DNA of 64,000 nt from CAXBNB01 sp040151475 (GTDB lineage Bacteria; Bacteroidota; Bacteroidia; Cytophagales; Cyclobacteriaceae): contig NZ_JBDKWG010000122.1 in assembly GCF_040151475.1 (NCBI RefSeq), positions 87,602 through 151,601 on the forward strand, in the 5' to 3' direction. The notes beneath the pieces were generated by a model, which saw only the letters and a program-made list of their open reading frames with translations, was not told the DNA's origin and searched no databases. Positions 8,574-18,070 of this stretch are shown one piece after another. The first letter of the stretch is position 1; each line of letters starts with the position of its first letter. Position numbers and translations under genes: made by a program.

Positions 8574-8888
8574 AAAACATTTAGTGCCCTGACCTGATTC
8601 CATCCACAATTTAGGATTCATTACTTTTTGCCTGCCAGATGATGATGGTCATAATACCTGAAAACTCCATGCGGACGACATGACAAATTCATTCCCACGG
8701 TTATATTGAAGATGTCAATACTTTTAATCTTTATTACCAATAAAGACTACTCGTTTATGAATTTACTCAAATTCAATAATTATATTATTAACATTGCGGT
8801 GAAATGAAATAACTATACTGAATTGTCATTTAGAACCCTTTTAGTGGTGAAAATAGATTCAGATTCTAAAAAGGCTTAACTATCACGA
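8574..8888. other. Leader region of the epimerase-like/DAHP synthase operon
   Basis: These 315 bases hold no gene that I can support. Just before the operon start there is an imperfect inverted repeat, CCCTTTTAG (8836-8844) and CTAAAAAGG (8866-8874), that could fold in the mRNA leader. No leader peptide rich in aromatic residues was found, so attenuation is not supported. Confidence 0.4.
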
Positions 8889-9896
8889 ATGAAGATTTCC
8901 GCTTCTATTTACTCCAATAAAGAAAGAACAGTTGAAGATTTGGCTCAAGAACTGGACAGTTGCCATATCGACTATTTTCATGTCGATTGCAATGACGACC
9001 TTTTGGTATTCGACGATGTAAGTAGAATCAGGAAAGTCAGCAGCACTCCTATTGACATGCACATCATCAGTGATACACCTGAAAAGTATTTTGATAAAAT
9101 ACTGGAACACAAAATAGAGTTTGTCTCTTTTCAGTATGAAAACATAAAAGGAAAACTTGATTTTCCAGAAACCAATGACACCCAATTTGGATTGGCAATA
9201 GTGTCAGATACGAGTGTTGATGTATTCGAAGAGTACAAAGACGATTGTGATTTTGTGCTGATCATGACCACTACGCCGGGTCAAAGTGGTGGTAAATTCA
9301 GACCTGACAATTTCAGAAAAGTACGAGATTTTAGAAACAATTATCCGGGAAAGTCCATAGAAGTAGATGGAGGGGTAAACGATGAAGTTGGTTTTATCCT
9401 GAGAATGATGGGCGTGAATTCTGTAGTTTCAGGTTCGTATCTTGTCAATCATGAGTCGATTGCGACAGCATTGCTTCATCTAAAAAGCTCAATTATTCAT
9501 TCCGATTTTAAAGTGAAGGATTTTGCAATTCCGGTAGAAAATTGCCCTACGCTTGTCGATGGTGATTATAAAATGACCGACATCATTCGTCAAATAGACG
9601 ATTACAATCTGGGGTTTACTTTTATTACAAAAAGTACAGGAGAGTTTGTCGGCTTATCCAGTAATGCCGACGTACGTCATGGAATGCTCAGACATTTGGA
9701 TGACCTCAACGCCATAGAATCGGAGGACATCATCAATAGAAATCCCGTGACCATCAATGAAAACAGCACGATTTCAGAGTTACTACATTTAATTCAATCA
9801 AAGAAATTTTTAATATCCTTTCTGCCAGTGGTCAATGACCAAAATAAACTGACAGGGGGGCTTTCGTTCATCAACTTAATAAGAAGCGAATCATGA
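8889..9896 (+). CDS. Ribulose-phosphate-3-epimerase-like barrel fused to a CBS region
   Basis: A 335-residue two-part protein. Residues 1-200 follow the ribulose-5-phosphate 3-epimerase (Rpe) barrel: ISAS at 3-6, HVD with His31 and Asp33, DMHII with His58, the phosphate-loop-like MTTTPGQSGGKF (126-137), and EVDGG with Asp160. These are the positions of the Rpe metal ligands (Ser, His, Asp, His, Asp), so catalysis is plausible, though overall identity looks low. Residues about 205-335 (FAIPVENCPTLVDGDYKMT, then NRNPVTINENSTISELLHL) look like a pair of CBS motifs, which normally bind adenine nucleotides. Its stop overlaps the DAHP synthase start (ATGA), so they are co-translated. Epimerase activity and nucleotide control are inference. 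Confidence 0.75.
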   Translation: MKISASIYSNKERTVEDLAQELDSCHIDYFHVDCNDDLLVFDDVSRIRKVSSTPIDMHIISDTPEKYFDKILEHKIEFVSFQYENIKGKLDFPETNDTQFGLAIVSDTSVDVFEEYKDDCDFVLIMTTTPGQSGGKFRPDNFRKVRDFRNNYPGKSIEVDGGVNDEVGFILRMMGVNSVVSGSYLVNHESIATALLHLKSSIIHSDFKVKDFAIPVENCPTLVDGDYKMTDIIRQIDDYNLGFTFITKSTGEFVGLSSNADVRHGMLRHLDDLNAIESEDIINRNPVTINENSTISELLHLIQSKKFLISFLPVVNDQNKLTGGLSFINLIRSES

Positions 9897-10891
9897 TCAT
9901 CCACTTAAAAGAAAACATATCCGACGACAAAGCAATAGAACTGGCAGCCAAAGCTTCTGCCATTTATTATAAAAAAGACGGGTTCTACGTATTGATCACA
10001 GGATCGGCACAAAAAGAAATCAATCCTGAACTGGAACCTTATGCCGATGAATATTTTGCAATGAGCTCCGACATCCAGTTGGCGAGCAAAGACTACCGAC
10101 CTGAACTCAGGGAGATCACCTTAGGCAAAGCAAAAATCGGTGGGAAAACAAACAATACTTTGATGATCACCGGGCCATGTTCTATCGAGTCGATGGAGCA
10201 AATTACTCAAAGTGCAGAGTTATTAAAAAAACACAACCTGACTACCCTAAGAGCTGGATGCTATAAGCCGAGAACTTCTCCCTACTCATTCCAAGGTCTG
10301 GGCTTGGAAGGATTGAAAATGCTTAGCAAAATCCGTGATGAGTATGGCTACAACATCATCACAGAAGTGAGGGATTCTACTCATATAGATGAGGTAATCG
10401 AATATTCTGATATCATTCAGGTTGGGGCAAAAGCCATGTACGATCAGGGCATCTTAAGGAAATGTGGCAAATCAGGCAAACTGGTATTGATCAAACGAGG
10501 TTTTGGAACGACACTACAAGAGTTTGTTCAGTCTGCCGAATTTGTACTGTCAGGTGGCAATGAAAATGTAATGCTTTGCGAAAGAGGCATCAGGACTTTT
10601 GAAACCAAAACAAGGTTTACGCTGGATTTGTGCGGAGTGGCCTGGTTGAAAGAAAACACCAATTTGCCCGTCATATTAGATCCCAGTCATGCACTGGGCT
10701 ATCGTTACGGCATTGCAGACTTAACCCGTGCCTGTGTGGCTATGGGTGTTGACGGGCTTTTAATAGAAAGTCACCCTGACCCTTCAGTCGCCAAATCAGA
10801 CGCAGCACAACAACTGAATTTTGATCAATTCACTACAATGTTCGAAAGCTTACAGCCAGTAGCCAATGCTGTTGGTAGAAATATCATCTAA
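9893..10891 (+). CDS. 3-deoxy-7-phosphoheptulonate (DAHP) synthase, type I-beta
   Basis: Condenses phosphoenolpyruvate and erythrose-4-phosphate to DAHP, the first step of the shikimate pathway, in the cytoplasm. The 332 residues include an N-terminal ~70-residue ferredoxin-like regulatory domain like that of the Thermotoga enzyme (MIIHLKENISDDKAIEL), then the barrel. Seen: the metal-ligand Cys in ITGPCSIES, KPRTSPYSFQGLG, GAKAMYDQGIL, IKRGFGTT, the metal His in LDPSHALG, and the C-terminal IESHPDP with the remaining ligands. The N-terminal domain in related enzymes gives feedback inhibition by aromatic amino acids. It is the second gene of the operon. It could be called aroF or aroG, and I leave the symbol open. 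Confidence 0.95.
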   Translation: MIIHLKENISDDKAIELAAKASAIYYKKDGFYVLITGSAQKEINPELEPYADEYFAMSSDIQLASKDYRPELREITLGKAKIGGKTNNTLMITGPCSIESMEQITQSAELLKKHNLTTLRAGCYKPRTSPYSFQGLGLEGLKMLSKIRDEYGYNIITEVRDSTHIDEVIEYSDIIQVGAKAMYDQGILRKCGKSGKLVLIKRGFGTTLQEFVQSAEFVLSGGNENVMLCERGIRTFETKTRFTLDLCGVAWLKENTNLPVILDPSHALGYRYGIADLTRACVAMGVDGLLIESHPDPSVAKSDAAQQLNFDQFTTMFESLQPVANAVGRNII

Positions 10892-10937
10892 TCCAAAACC
10901 TTTATACTTTTCTACTTTCAAACCTTTAACTCAGTAA

Positions 10938-11843
10938 ATGAAACCAACATTATTAGTACTTGCAGCAGGAAGAGGCAGCCGGTTTGGCGGAGCAAAACAA
11001 GTAAGTGAAATGGGCCCTTCGGGGGAAACCATTATGGAATACAGCATCCACGATGCGCTACAAAGCGGTTTTGGTAAAGTGGTCTTAGTAATTAACAAAC
11101 AGGTTGAAGCCGATACCATTGAGATCATGTCCAATACAAATATTGATCCTTCACTGATTTCCTATGCTTATCAGGATTTGTTCGTTGAGCATATAAGCGA
11201 TAACATTCAATCTGAAAGGTTGAAGCCTTGGGGCACTGCTCATGCTATTTTATCGGCTGAGAAATTGATTGGTACCCCATTTGCCATGATTAATGCGGAT
11301 GATTTTTATGGTCGTGATGCATTTAAGACAATGGCAGACTTCCTTTCAACTGTAGCAATAAAGGACTCTTCCAAATACAGTATGGTCGGTTATGATTTGA
11401 TCAATACTTTGTCAGACAATGGCAAAGTCTCCAGAGGAATATCTGTAAGCGATGACAATGGTTATTTGACTTCAATAACTGAAACCCACAATATTTTCGC
11501 TGATGGGAATAAAATTTTATGTTCAAGTGACTCTGATGAAAATGTAGAAGTAAAGGAAGGTCTGGCATCAATGAATTTTTGGGGATTTAATCCCAATATT
11601 TTCAAAGAAATGCATGAGCAATTTCAGTCCTTTCTATCCTCCACTCCTAACCTCACCAAAGACGAATTTCAAATTCCGTCTGTCATTGACAAAATGATCA
11701 AAGACGGTAAAATCACTGTTTCTGTATTGCATTCAAAAGCCAAGTGGTTTGGAGTGACCTATAAAGAAGACCGTCCAGTTGTTGTAGAAAAATTATCAGA
11801 ATTCGTAAAGGAAGGAAAATATAAAAGTCCGTTGTGGAAATGA
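10938..11843 (+). CDS. Sugar-phosphate nucleotidyltransferase-like protein
   Basis: A 301-residue NTP-transferase fold. Seen: the nucleotide-binding LAAGRGSRFGGAKQ near the N-terminus (about 8-21), with the signature lysine, and the WGTAHAIL and INADDFYG stretches, the latter carrying the metal-binding Asp pair. This matches enzymes that make NDP-sugars or similar activated metabolites. There is no left-handed beta-helix, so it is not a GlmU-type fusion. It begins 46 bases after the DAHP synthase gene and its stop lies at the next ORF, so it probably belongs to the same operon. The substrate is not evident, and a link to aromatic metabolism is only contextual. Confidence 0.8.
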   Translation: MKPTLLVLAAGRGSRFGGAKQVSEMGPSGETIMEYSIHDALQSGFGKVVLVINKQVEADTIEIMSNTNIDPSLISYAYQDLFVEHISDNIQSERLKPWGTAHAILSAEKLIGTPFAMINADDFYGRDAFKTMADFLSTVAIKDSSKYSMVGYDLINTLSDNGKVSRGISVSDDNGYLTSITETHNIFADGNKILCSSDSDENVEVKEGLASMNFWGFNPNIFKEMHEQFQSFLSSTPNLTKDEFQIPSVIDKMIKDGKITVSVLHSKAKWFGVTYKEDRPVVVEKLSEFVKEGKYKSPLWK

Positions 11844-11944
11844 CGATCAGTTGGCAATTACTAATTTGTGGCTTTTTATATGCTTCAATAGAATTACCAT
11901 TAACCGAATATGATAATACCCTTGAAATAAAAGATACCTTTCAA

Positions 11945-12406
11945 ATGCCAAATAAAATCAGTGTGGGAGACACCATTCCAAACTTCACCTTGTTAGATCA
12001 AAACAGTAAAGAGGTTTCTATTACGAATAAAATTGGACAACCATTGGTCATCTACTTTTATCCAAAAGATGACACTCCGGGCTGCACCAAGGAAGCTTGC
12101 TCCTTTAGAGATCAATACGACGTTTTTGGAGAATACGGTACAGAGATTATCGGCATTAGTTCAGATTCCCCTGCTTCTCATCTTAAATTTGCAAAAAAAT
12201 ACAATCTCAATTTCATCTTGCTCAGCGATGAAAAGGGTGAAGTAGAAAAACTCTTTGGTGTCCCCCGTTCTGTATTAGGGCTTATTTCCGGTCGGGTTAC
12301 CTACATTATAGATAAAAACGGAGTTGTCAGACACGTATTCAATTCCCTTTTTAATGCTGAAAAGCACGTAGAAGAATCCCTTCGGATTATCAAATCCATG
12401 GAGTAA
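11945..12406 (+). CDS. Thiol peroxidase, Bcp/PrxQ-type peroxiredoxin
   Basis: Reduces hydrogen peroxide and organic peroxides using thioredoxin or a similar donor. Seen: DDTPGCTKEACSF, with the peroxidatic Cys followed five residues later by the resolving Cys, the PrxQ/Bcp arrangement. I chose the ATG at 11945 because MPNKISVGDTIPNF is a typical family start (153 residues). The frame stays open upstream, and an ATG at 11840 overlaps the previous stop (ATGA). That would add 35 residues, the first ~17 of them hydrophobic and possibly a signal peptide. If the longer form is real, the enzyme is exported and translationally coupled. The end coordinate is certain, the start is not. Confidence 0.9.
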   Translation: MPNKISVGDTIPNFTLLDQNSKEVSITNKIGQPLVIYFYPKDDTPGCTKEACSFRDQYDVFGEYGTEIIGISSDSPASHLKFAKKYNLNFILLSDEKGEVEKLFGVPRSVLGLISGRVTYIIDKNGVVRHVFNSLFNAEKHVEESLRIIKSME

Positions 12407-12513
12407 AACATTCCTAAATCAATCATTAATCTGTCCCGAAAACGGCTAGATGGTTTTGATTGAAACCTTCGAAAGCTTTTATTTGTAGTCATCTACACCA
12501 TAAAATCAAACAA

Positions 12514-13224
12514 ATGCCAAATAAAACAGCAGTCGTATCAGGAGGAACCAAAGGAATAGGAAAAGCCATTGTCGCCAAATTTATGGAAAATGGATTTGAT
12601 GTCATCACTTGTTCCCGAAACCAAAACGATTTGGATGCACTAAAAGATGAAACTGTTGCAGCTACTTATCAGGGAAAACTATTCACTTTTAAATCTGATT
12701 TGTCTAAAAAAGATGAAGTGATAGATTTTGCGAAATACATCCAAACAAAATCAGATCATGTGGATGTATTGGTAAATAATGCCGGAGTTTTTCTTCCAGG
12801 TGAAATGAGCACGGAAAAAGAAGGTAGTTTGGAATTCATGATAAATACTAATCTCTACAGTGCTTATCATTTGACAAGAAGTTTGATTCAGGGAATGATC
12901 GCAAGCAAATCAGGAGATATTTTTAATATCTGTTCAGTGGCTAGTAAAATGGCCTATCCCAATGGAGGTTCATACAGTATTTCAAAATTTGCGATGTATG
13001 GTATGTCTAAAGGATTGAGGGAAGAGCTAAAGCCACATGGCATCAGAGTTACTGCTGTGCTGCCCGGAGCGACTTATACAGCAAGCTGGGATGGTGTTGA
13101 CCTGCCTGAAGATAGATTTATCAAGCCTGAAGATGTGGCAGAAGCGGTATGGTCTGCCTATTCGTTATCCAGAAATTCAGTGGTAGAGGACTTAATCATC
13201 CGTCCACAGTTAGGAGATATTTGA
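12514..13224 (+). CDS. Short-chain dehydrogenase/reductase (SDR)
   Basis: A 236-residue classical SDR, NAD(P)-dependent. Seen: the cofactor motif GGTKGIGKAI, the NNAG motif, a catalytic Ser in ICSVAS, and YSISK with the catalytic Tyr and Lys. The ATG at 12514 (MPNKTAVVSGGTKG) is the family-like start; a TTG 18 codons earlier is not needed. It follows the peroxiredoxin by 107 bases and may be a separate unit. A hairpin at 13231-13263 ends it. The substrate cannot be told, and the family includes 3-oxoacyl and sepiapterin-like reductases. Confidence 0.9.
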   Translation: MPNKTAVVSGGTKGIGKAIVAKFMENGFDVITCSRNQNDLDALKDETVAATYQGKLFTFKSDLSKKDEVIDFAKYIQTKSDHVDVLVNNAGVFLPGEMSTEKEGSLEFMINTNLYSAYHLTRSLIQGMIASKSGDIFNICSVASKMAYPNGGSYSISKFAMYGMSKGLREELKPHGIRVTAVLPGATYTASWDGVDLPEDRFIKPEDVAEAVWSAYSLSRNSVVEDLIIRPQLGDI

Positions 13225-13230
13225 TCTTAA

Positions 13231-13263
13231 AACCTTCCAAAGATTTGAAACCTTTGGAAGGTT
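13231..13263. terminator. Convergent hairpin terminator
   Basis: A perfect 12-bp stem (AACCTTCCAAAG/CTTTGGAAGGTT) with a 9-base loop lies between the convergent SDR and metalloprotease genes. T-tracts are short on both strands, but the position suggests bidirectional use. Confidence 0.6.
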
Positions 13264-13275
13264 GTTCTTAAACTT

Positions 13276-15855
13276 TTAATCCTGATCCAACGCTTTATCG
13301 ATCAAAAAAGCAATGTGCTGGCGGTGAGCCTTGCTTGCAGTATCACCATAAGCACTACTGGCCGTTTTTTTAATCGACTTAAGATTGTAGAGTGCCATCG
13401 ACTTTGCCATGTTAGTATAGGCACTTTTAGCATCTATTATCCCAATAAGTCTTTTCACATATTCTATTTGGAGGTTTTGCCTGAAAGAATTTACTGATTT
13501 ATAGGCATCCGCCTTAAAAATAGCATTGTTAAGATCAGCCATGTATTCAGAAAGGCTGTATTTGTTTCCATATAATTCACTATCAGAAATTCTTTGCAAA
13601 GTGTTCACATGAAGAATGTGAGACAAAATATCTTTTTGAGAGGACAATACCCTTGCATGCAGCTTTGGATCTTCCGGGCCCGAAAAGAAATTAAATCCTC
13701 TGCGTTGCAATGCCATATAGTTGTACAACTCAGAAGGAACGGCATATGCATCAGGAGAAAAAATGTATTCAGAAAGAGCATTCATTGCCCTTTTTTGGTC
13801 TGCATAAGCAACAGGAGTATATGGTTTAACTGTCTCTTGCTGGCCCACCATTGACCTGTCCACATAGACACCACCAATAAATCTGGAGATCACCCTGCCT
13901 GCAATGGCATATTGACCGGACAATATGCTAAATGCCTGTGTCAGCTCCTGATAGGATTTTCCTTCAACACTGTACTTTTCTTTGATTTTTCCCATCAGGT
14001 TGTTCACAATTTTAAACCTGTCAATGGAATAGCTTATCTGATCATTGGAAAGGTCTCCAATCATCACTCTTGGATCTATTGCTTTTCCGGCTGACCGCAT
14101 ATCATCTGCATCATTTCCAAAAATCAATTCCGGATCTGTAGATTTAGAAAGGATTTTTTCCAATTCATCATCTGTATTAACAACAGAATATCCAAATTCA
14201 ATCGCCCATTTATCATAAGGGCCTACTGCCACATCATAGTATTGTCCCTGTTTGCTTCTGCCAAGGGTTAAATTGATGGCAGTGTAGTCCATCACAGAAC
14301 CAGTCAGACATTTCCCTTTTATAAAATTTTTATCAGCAAGCTGCTCGGGTGTAAACCTCTGGCTAGCTTTCATGTTGTGATTGAGTCCCAAGGTATGGCC
14401 AACTTCATGCATTGTCAATGCAATCATGGATTCTTCCTGCATTCCTTTCAAATCTTCCTTTGAGGCTCCTTCCGCCATCAATAGTGCTTGTCCGAAAAGG
14501 GTATTTGATTGAGTCAGATATCCCATGCTGCAAAGTTCTGGAGTCAGTTCTTCAGAGCTTATCTCATATGTATTATAAGAATAGCCACTGGTAATATTGA
14601 AAAGCTTGTCGTATTTCACCCTGTTGGTATGGTGTACAAACTCAAGCATGATATCAGCACCTAAAATTTGTCCCGTACGTGGATTGACAAAACTTGGCCC
14701 ATATCCACCGAATGGAGGATTAGCAGAAGAAGTCCATCTCAACACATTATAGTTAATATCACCAGCATCCCAGGTAGCTGTATCAGGCTGCACTTTTACT
14801 GCCATTGCATTCTTAAAGCCTGCCTGCTCAAAAGCCTTGTTCCATGCCAATACTCCTTTTTTTATGGCATCTCTGAATTCGTAAGGCGTGGTATTCTCTA
14901 TCCACCAGGTAATTGGTTCTACAGGTTCGGACAGGGTGGCATTCTTGTCTTTCTTTTCCAGATTCCATCTATGCACCAAATCCATATAAGGTACAGCTTC
15001 TTTGGTGGTCATATCTGTCACTTTAGTAGTAAAATAACCAACTCTGGGGTCGTCTATCCTCGCCTGATAATTATTTTCAGGTACTGCTATAAAACTATGC
15101 TGTACCTGAACACTGATGTATCTCGAGTCAGTAATGGCATCAGTATCAATTGGATTGGGTTTTTTATTGTCAAATGTATATTCTACAACTACATCTGAGT
15201 TTTCTTCATAGTTTCTGATGTCAACATATTTTGTTTTATCACTACTCAATCCACCAAGTTTAAAGGCTTTAGGATCTTTTGAAAATGCCGTCACATCAAT
15301 AACACCCAGTACATCTTTCAAAAATAACGCATCTGCTTTTATCAGGTATTGCCCTTCTTCCGGGCTTCCAGCTTCTATTTTTCCGGAAAACATGATGGCA
15401 TTAGATATATTGGCATCAGCCGCCCTGCTCAAAGGATTCTCAGGATCGAAATACAACGAGGTATTTTGACTGACAAATTCAATTTTATCATAATACTTCC
15501 GGATTTTAAATATCTGTGAACCACGGAAACTTCCTTTGTTCATACGCCCTTCTACTATCCCATTTTCGAAATAATAGAAATGAATGTATTCTTTATCGAA
15601 CTGATCTTCTTTGATAAGTATCTTAAGACTCCCGGAAGTGGAGTCTCTATAAAAAGTAAACAAACCATCTATAGCTTCATGCTTTTTGATCGCATCCGCT
15701 ACTTTTTTTGGTCCCTTATCTTCCTTTTTTTCTGTGGTAGTTTTTTCTGCCGCTTCATCTTTTTTCTTTTTCTTTTTTTGTGCCTCCACATCAGGTGTAG
15801 CTACAATCATGGCAACCAATACCAATCCAATAAGATATAAAACCTTGTTTTTCAT
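13276..15855 (-). CDS. Large exported zinc metalloprotease (DUF5117/DUF5118 type)
   Basis: An 859-residue exported metzincin-like peptidase common in Bacteroidota. Seen: a Sec signal (MKNKVLYLIGLVLVAMIVATP), then a Lys/Glu-rich linker (AQKKKKKKDEAAEK), and two domains before the catalytic core. The core has HEVGHTLGLNH with His483, Glu484, His487 and His493 as zinc ligands and catalytic base. A Met-turn-like SVMDY follows about 40 residues later. I chose the start at 15855; the frame runs 21 codons further upstream but without signal-like character. It probably degrades proteins in the periplasm or outside the cell. Substrate and partners are unknown. It is divergent from ispG. Confidence 0.88.
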   Translation of the reverse strand: MKNKVLYLIGLVLVAMIVATPDVEAQKKKKKKDEAAEKTTTEKKEDKGPKKVADAIKKHEAIDGLFTFYRDSTSGSLKILIKEDQFDKEYIHFYYFENGIVEGRMNKGSFRGSQIFKIRKYYDKIEFVSQNTSLYFDPENPLSRAADANISNAIMFSGKIEAGSPEEGQYLIKADALFLKDVLGVIDVTAFSKDPKAFKLGGLSSDKTKYVDIRNYEENSDVVVEYTFDNKKPNPIDTDAITDSRYISVQVQHSFIAVPENNYQARIDDPRVGYFTTKVTDMTTKEAVPYMDLVHRWNLEKKDKNATLSEPVEPITWWIENTTPYEFRDAIKKGVLAWNKAFEQAGFKNAMAVKVQPDTATWDAGDINYNVLRWTSSANPPFGGYGPSFVNPRTGQILGADIMLEFVHHTNRVKYDKLFNITSGYSYNTYEISSEELTPELCSMGYLTQSNTLFGQALLMAEGASKEDLKGMQEESMIALTMHEVGHTLGLNHNMKASQRFTPEQLADKNFIKGKCLTGSVMDYTAINLTLGRSKQGQYYDVAVGPYDKWAIEFGYSVVNTDDELEKILSKSTDPELIFGNDADDMRSAGKAIDPRVMIGDLSNDQISYSIDRFKIVNNLMGKIKEKYSVEGKSYQELTQAFSILSGQYAIAGRVISRFIGGVYVDRSMVGQQETVKPYTPVAYADQKRAMNALSEYIFSPDAYAVPSELYNYMALQRRGFNFFSGPEDPKLHARVLSSQKDILSHILHVNTLQRISDSELYGNKYSLSEYMADLNNAIFKADAYKSVNSFRQNLQIEYVKRLIGIIDAKSAYTNMAKSMALYNLKSIKKTASSAYGDTASKAHRQHIAFLIDKALDQD

Positions 15856-16094
15856 CAATCTATAGGTTAAAGTGAAAATTATAGATGCGTAATTTAAAGT
15901 ACTTGTTTGATCTGTCACATCACAAGAATTTAAGCGGTAATATTCATTGATAAGTAGCTCAATTGAAGAAAAATAAAGGTTAATAGCACAGGAAACAATA
16001 GATTATTCTCATTTCACAAACAACATACAAAGCTCACACATGACCACATGATATATTTCAAACTGCAATTGTCGTAATTCCATTTTGGTCATAT

Positions 16095-16102
16095 TAGATT
16101 TG
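16095..16102 (+). promoter_or_regulatory. ispG -7 promoter element, nearly leaderless
   Basis: TAGATTTG matches the Bacteroidota TAnnTTTG consensus and ends only 7 bases before the ispG ATG at 16110. A TTG at 16069-16071 could be the -33 box. Transcription would then begin within a few bases of the start codon. Confidence 0.4.
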
Positions 16103-16109
16103 CATATCA

Positions 16110-18065
16110 ATGGAAATAGCTAAAAAATACTGTCGCAGCTTAATCTCTTACCTTAGAAGAGAAACAGTAGAAGTGAAAATAGGAAATGTTCCTATGGGTG
16201 GAAGAAATCCCATTCGCATCCAATCGATGACTACTGTAGATACCATGGATACGAAAAATTCTGTGGCTCAGTCCATTCGGATGATTGAATCCGGATGTGA
16301 GTATGTAAGAATTACAGCACCGAGCATCAAAGAAGCTCAGAATCTGGAAAACATAAAAAAAGAGCTTCGACATAAAGGTTACCAAACTCCTTTGATAGCC
16401 GACATTCATTTCACACCAAATGCAGCGGAGCTGGCAGCCAAAATTGTGGAAAAAGTTCGGGTAAACCCAGGAAATTATGCTGATAAAAAGAAATTTGAAA
16501 ACATCGAATATTCTGATGAATCTTATGCACAGGAACTAATAAGGATAAAGGAGAAGTTCACTCCTTTAGTGAAAATATGTAAAGAGCACGGTACTGCAAT
16601 GAGAATTGGTACCAATCATGGTTCCCTTTCAGATCGGATAATGAGCAGGTTTGGAGACACTCCATTAGGAATGGTAGAGTCTGCTTTAGAGTTTTTAAGA
16701 ATTTGTGAAGAACTGGAATACTACGACATAGTATTGTCTATGAAATCCAGCAATACCAGAGTAATGGTTCAGGCGTACAGACTGCTGGTTCAAAAACTGA
16801 AGGAAGAAGGTTTGAAACCATACCCCATTCACTTGGGTGTAACAGAAGCAGGGGATGGTGAAGATGGCCGTATAAAATCTGCTGTAGGGATTGGTACGCT
16901 ACTCGAAGATGGCATAGGTGACACTGTTAGGGTGTCACTGACCGAAGAACCGGAATTTGAAGCTCCGGTAGCTCAGGCATTGGTTGATAGATATTTGACA
17001 AGAACAGTTTCAAAAGAGCAGGCCATTGTAGAAAAAAATCCGATAGACCCGTTTGCTTACCATAAAAGAGAAACACGTGAAATTCTAAATATTGGTGGTC
17101 AGAATGTACCACGTGTGGTTGCTGATCTAAGCCATTTAGAAAATATAGAAATTCAAGATTTGAAGAATATCGGGCACTTTTACTTGCCCGAACCAGACAA
17201 ATGGAGGATGAATGATACCGGGGCAGATTTTGTCTTTACCGGAAATCACCCTGTTTCTTTCATGTTGCCAAATGGCCTGAAAGAAATTGTAAATTATATC
17301 TACTGGGGTGAAAATCAGAATAAGCAGAACATATATCCATTATTAAGTACAAAAGAGTTTAATGAAAATATTCCATTGCATCCTGAGTTAAATTTTGTTG
17401 CAATAGATACAAATGATATCTCTTTTATTAATAAGATAAAAAAAGATCAAAACATAGTGTTACTTTTAAGTACCACCGAAGATCATGCTATGGCCTCACT
17501 TCGATATCTTATATTCGAATTGATACGAAGCGAAGTGAATCTACCTGTAATTATCCGCAGAAACTATGCCGGATTAACTGAAGAGCAATTTCAATTATAT
17601 GCCGCTACAGATATAGGAGGGCTGTTAATTGATGGCTTGGGAGATGGTGCAATGCTAAACTTAATGGCCGAAGGAAAATGTCAAACCAAATTATCCAATA
17701 GCACTGCATTTGGAATTTTGCAGGCAGCAAGAACTCGAATGACCAAAACGGAATACATTTCCTGTCCTTCTTGTGGCCGTACTTTGTTCGACTTGCAAGA
17801 AACTACCGCAATGATCAGAAAACGAACCGATCATTTAAAAGGGGTGAAAATAGGCATTATGGGCTGTATTGTAAATGGCCCTGGAGAGATGGCCGATGCT
17901 GATTATGGCTATGTAGGATCGGGCAAAGGAAAAATCACATTATACAAAGGTCAGGAAGTCATTAAAAGATCCGTACCTTCCGCTCATGCTGTCGATGAGC
18001 TGATCGAAATAATAAAATCAGATGGAGCATGGGTTGAGCCGGAAGCCCAACCAGTGCTCACATGA
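16110..18065 (+). CDS. ispG: (E)-4-hydroxy-3-methylbut-2-enyl-diphosphate synthase (large form)
   Basis: An iron-sulphur enzyme of the MEP isoprenoid pathway: it converts MEcPP to HMBPP. The 651 residues contrast with about 370 in E. coli. The extra ~260 residues form an insertion between the TIM barrel and the iron-sulphur domain, as in Bacteroidota, Chlamydiae and plants. Seen: the opening VKIGNVPMGGRNPIRIQSMT, KSSNTRVMVQAYR in the barrel, and in the C-terminal domain SCPSCGRTLFDL and GCIVNGPGEMADADYGYVG. These supply the three Cys and the Glu that hold the 4Fe-4S cluster. It ends five bases from the convergent next gene, with no room for a separate terminator. Confidence 0.96.
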   Translation: MEIAKKYCRSLISYLRRETVEVKIGNVPMGGRNPIRIQSMTTVDTMDTKNSVAQSIRMIESGCEYVRITAPSIKEAQNLENIKKELRHKGYQTPLIADIHFTPNAAELAAKIVEKVRVNPGNYADKKKFENIEYSDESYAQELIRIKEKFTPLVKICKEHGTAMRIGTNHGSLSDRIMSRFGDTPLGMVESALEFLRICEELEYYDIVLSMKSSNTRVMVQAYRLLVQKLKEEGLKPYPIHLGVTEAGDGEDGRIKSAVGIGTLLEDGIGDTVRVSLTEEPEFEAPVAQALVDRYLTRTVSKEQAIVEKNPIDPFAYHKRETREILNIGGQNVPRVVADLSHLENIEIQDLKNIGHFYLPEPDKWRMNDTGADFVFTGNHPVSFMLPNGLKEIVNYIYWGENQNKQNIYPLLSTKEFNENIPLHPELNFVAIDTNDISFINKIKKDQNIVLLLSTTEDHAMASLRYLIFELIRSEVNLPVIIRRNYAGLTEEQFQLYAATDIGGLLIDGLGDGAMLNLMAEGKCQTKLSNSTAFGILQAARTRMTKTEYISCPSCGRTLFDLQETTAMIRKRTDHLKGVKIGIMGCIVNGPGEMADADYGYVGSGKGKITLYKGQEVIKRSVPSAHAVDELIEIIKSDGAWVEPEAQPVLT

Positions 18066-18070
18066 TGATC

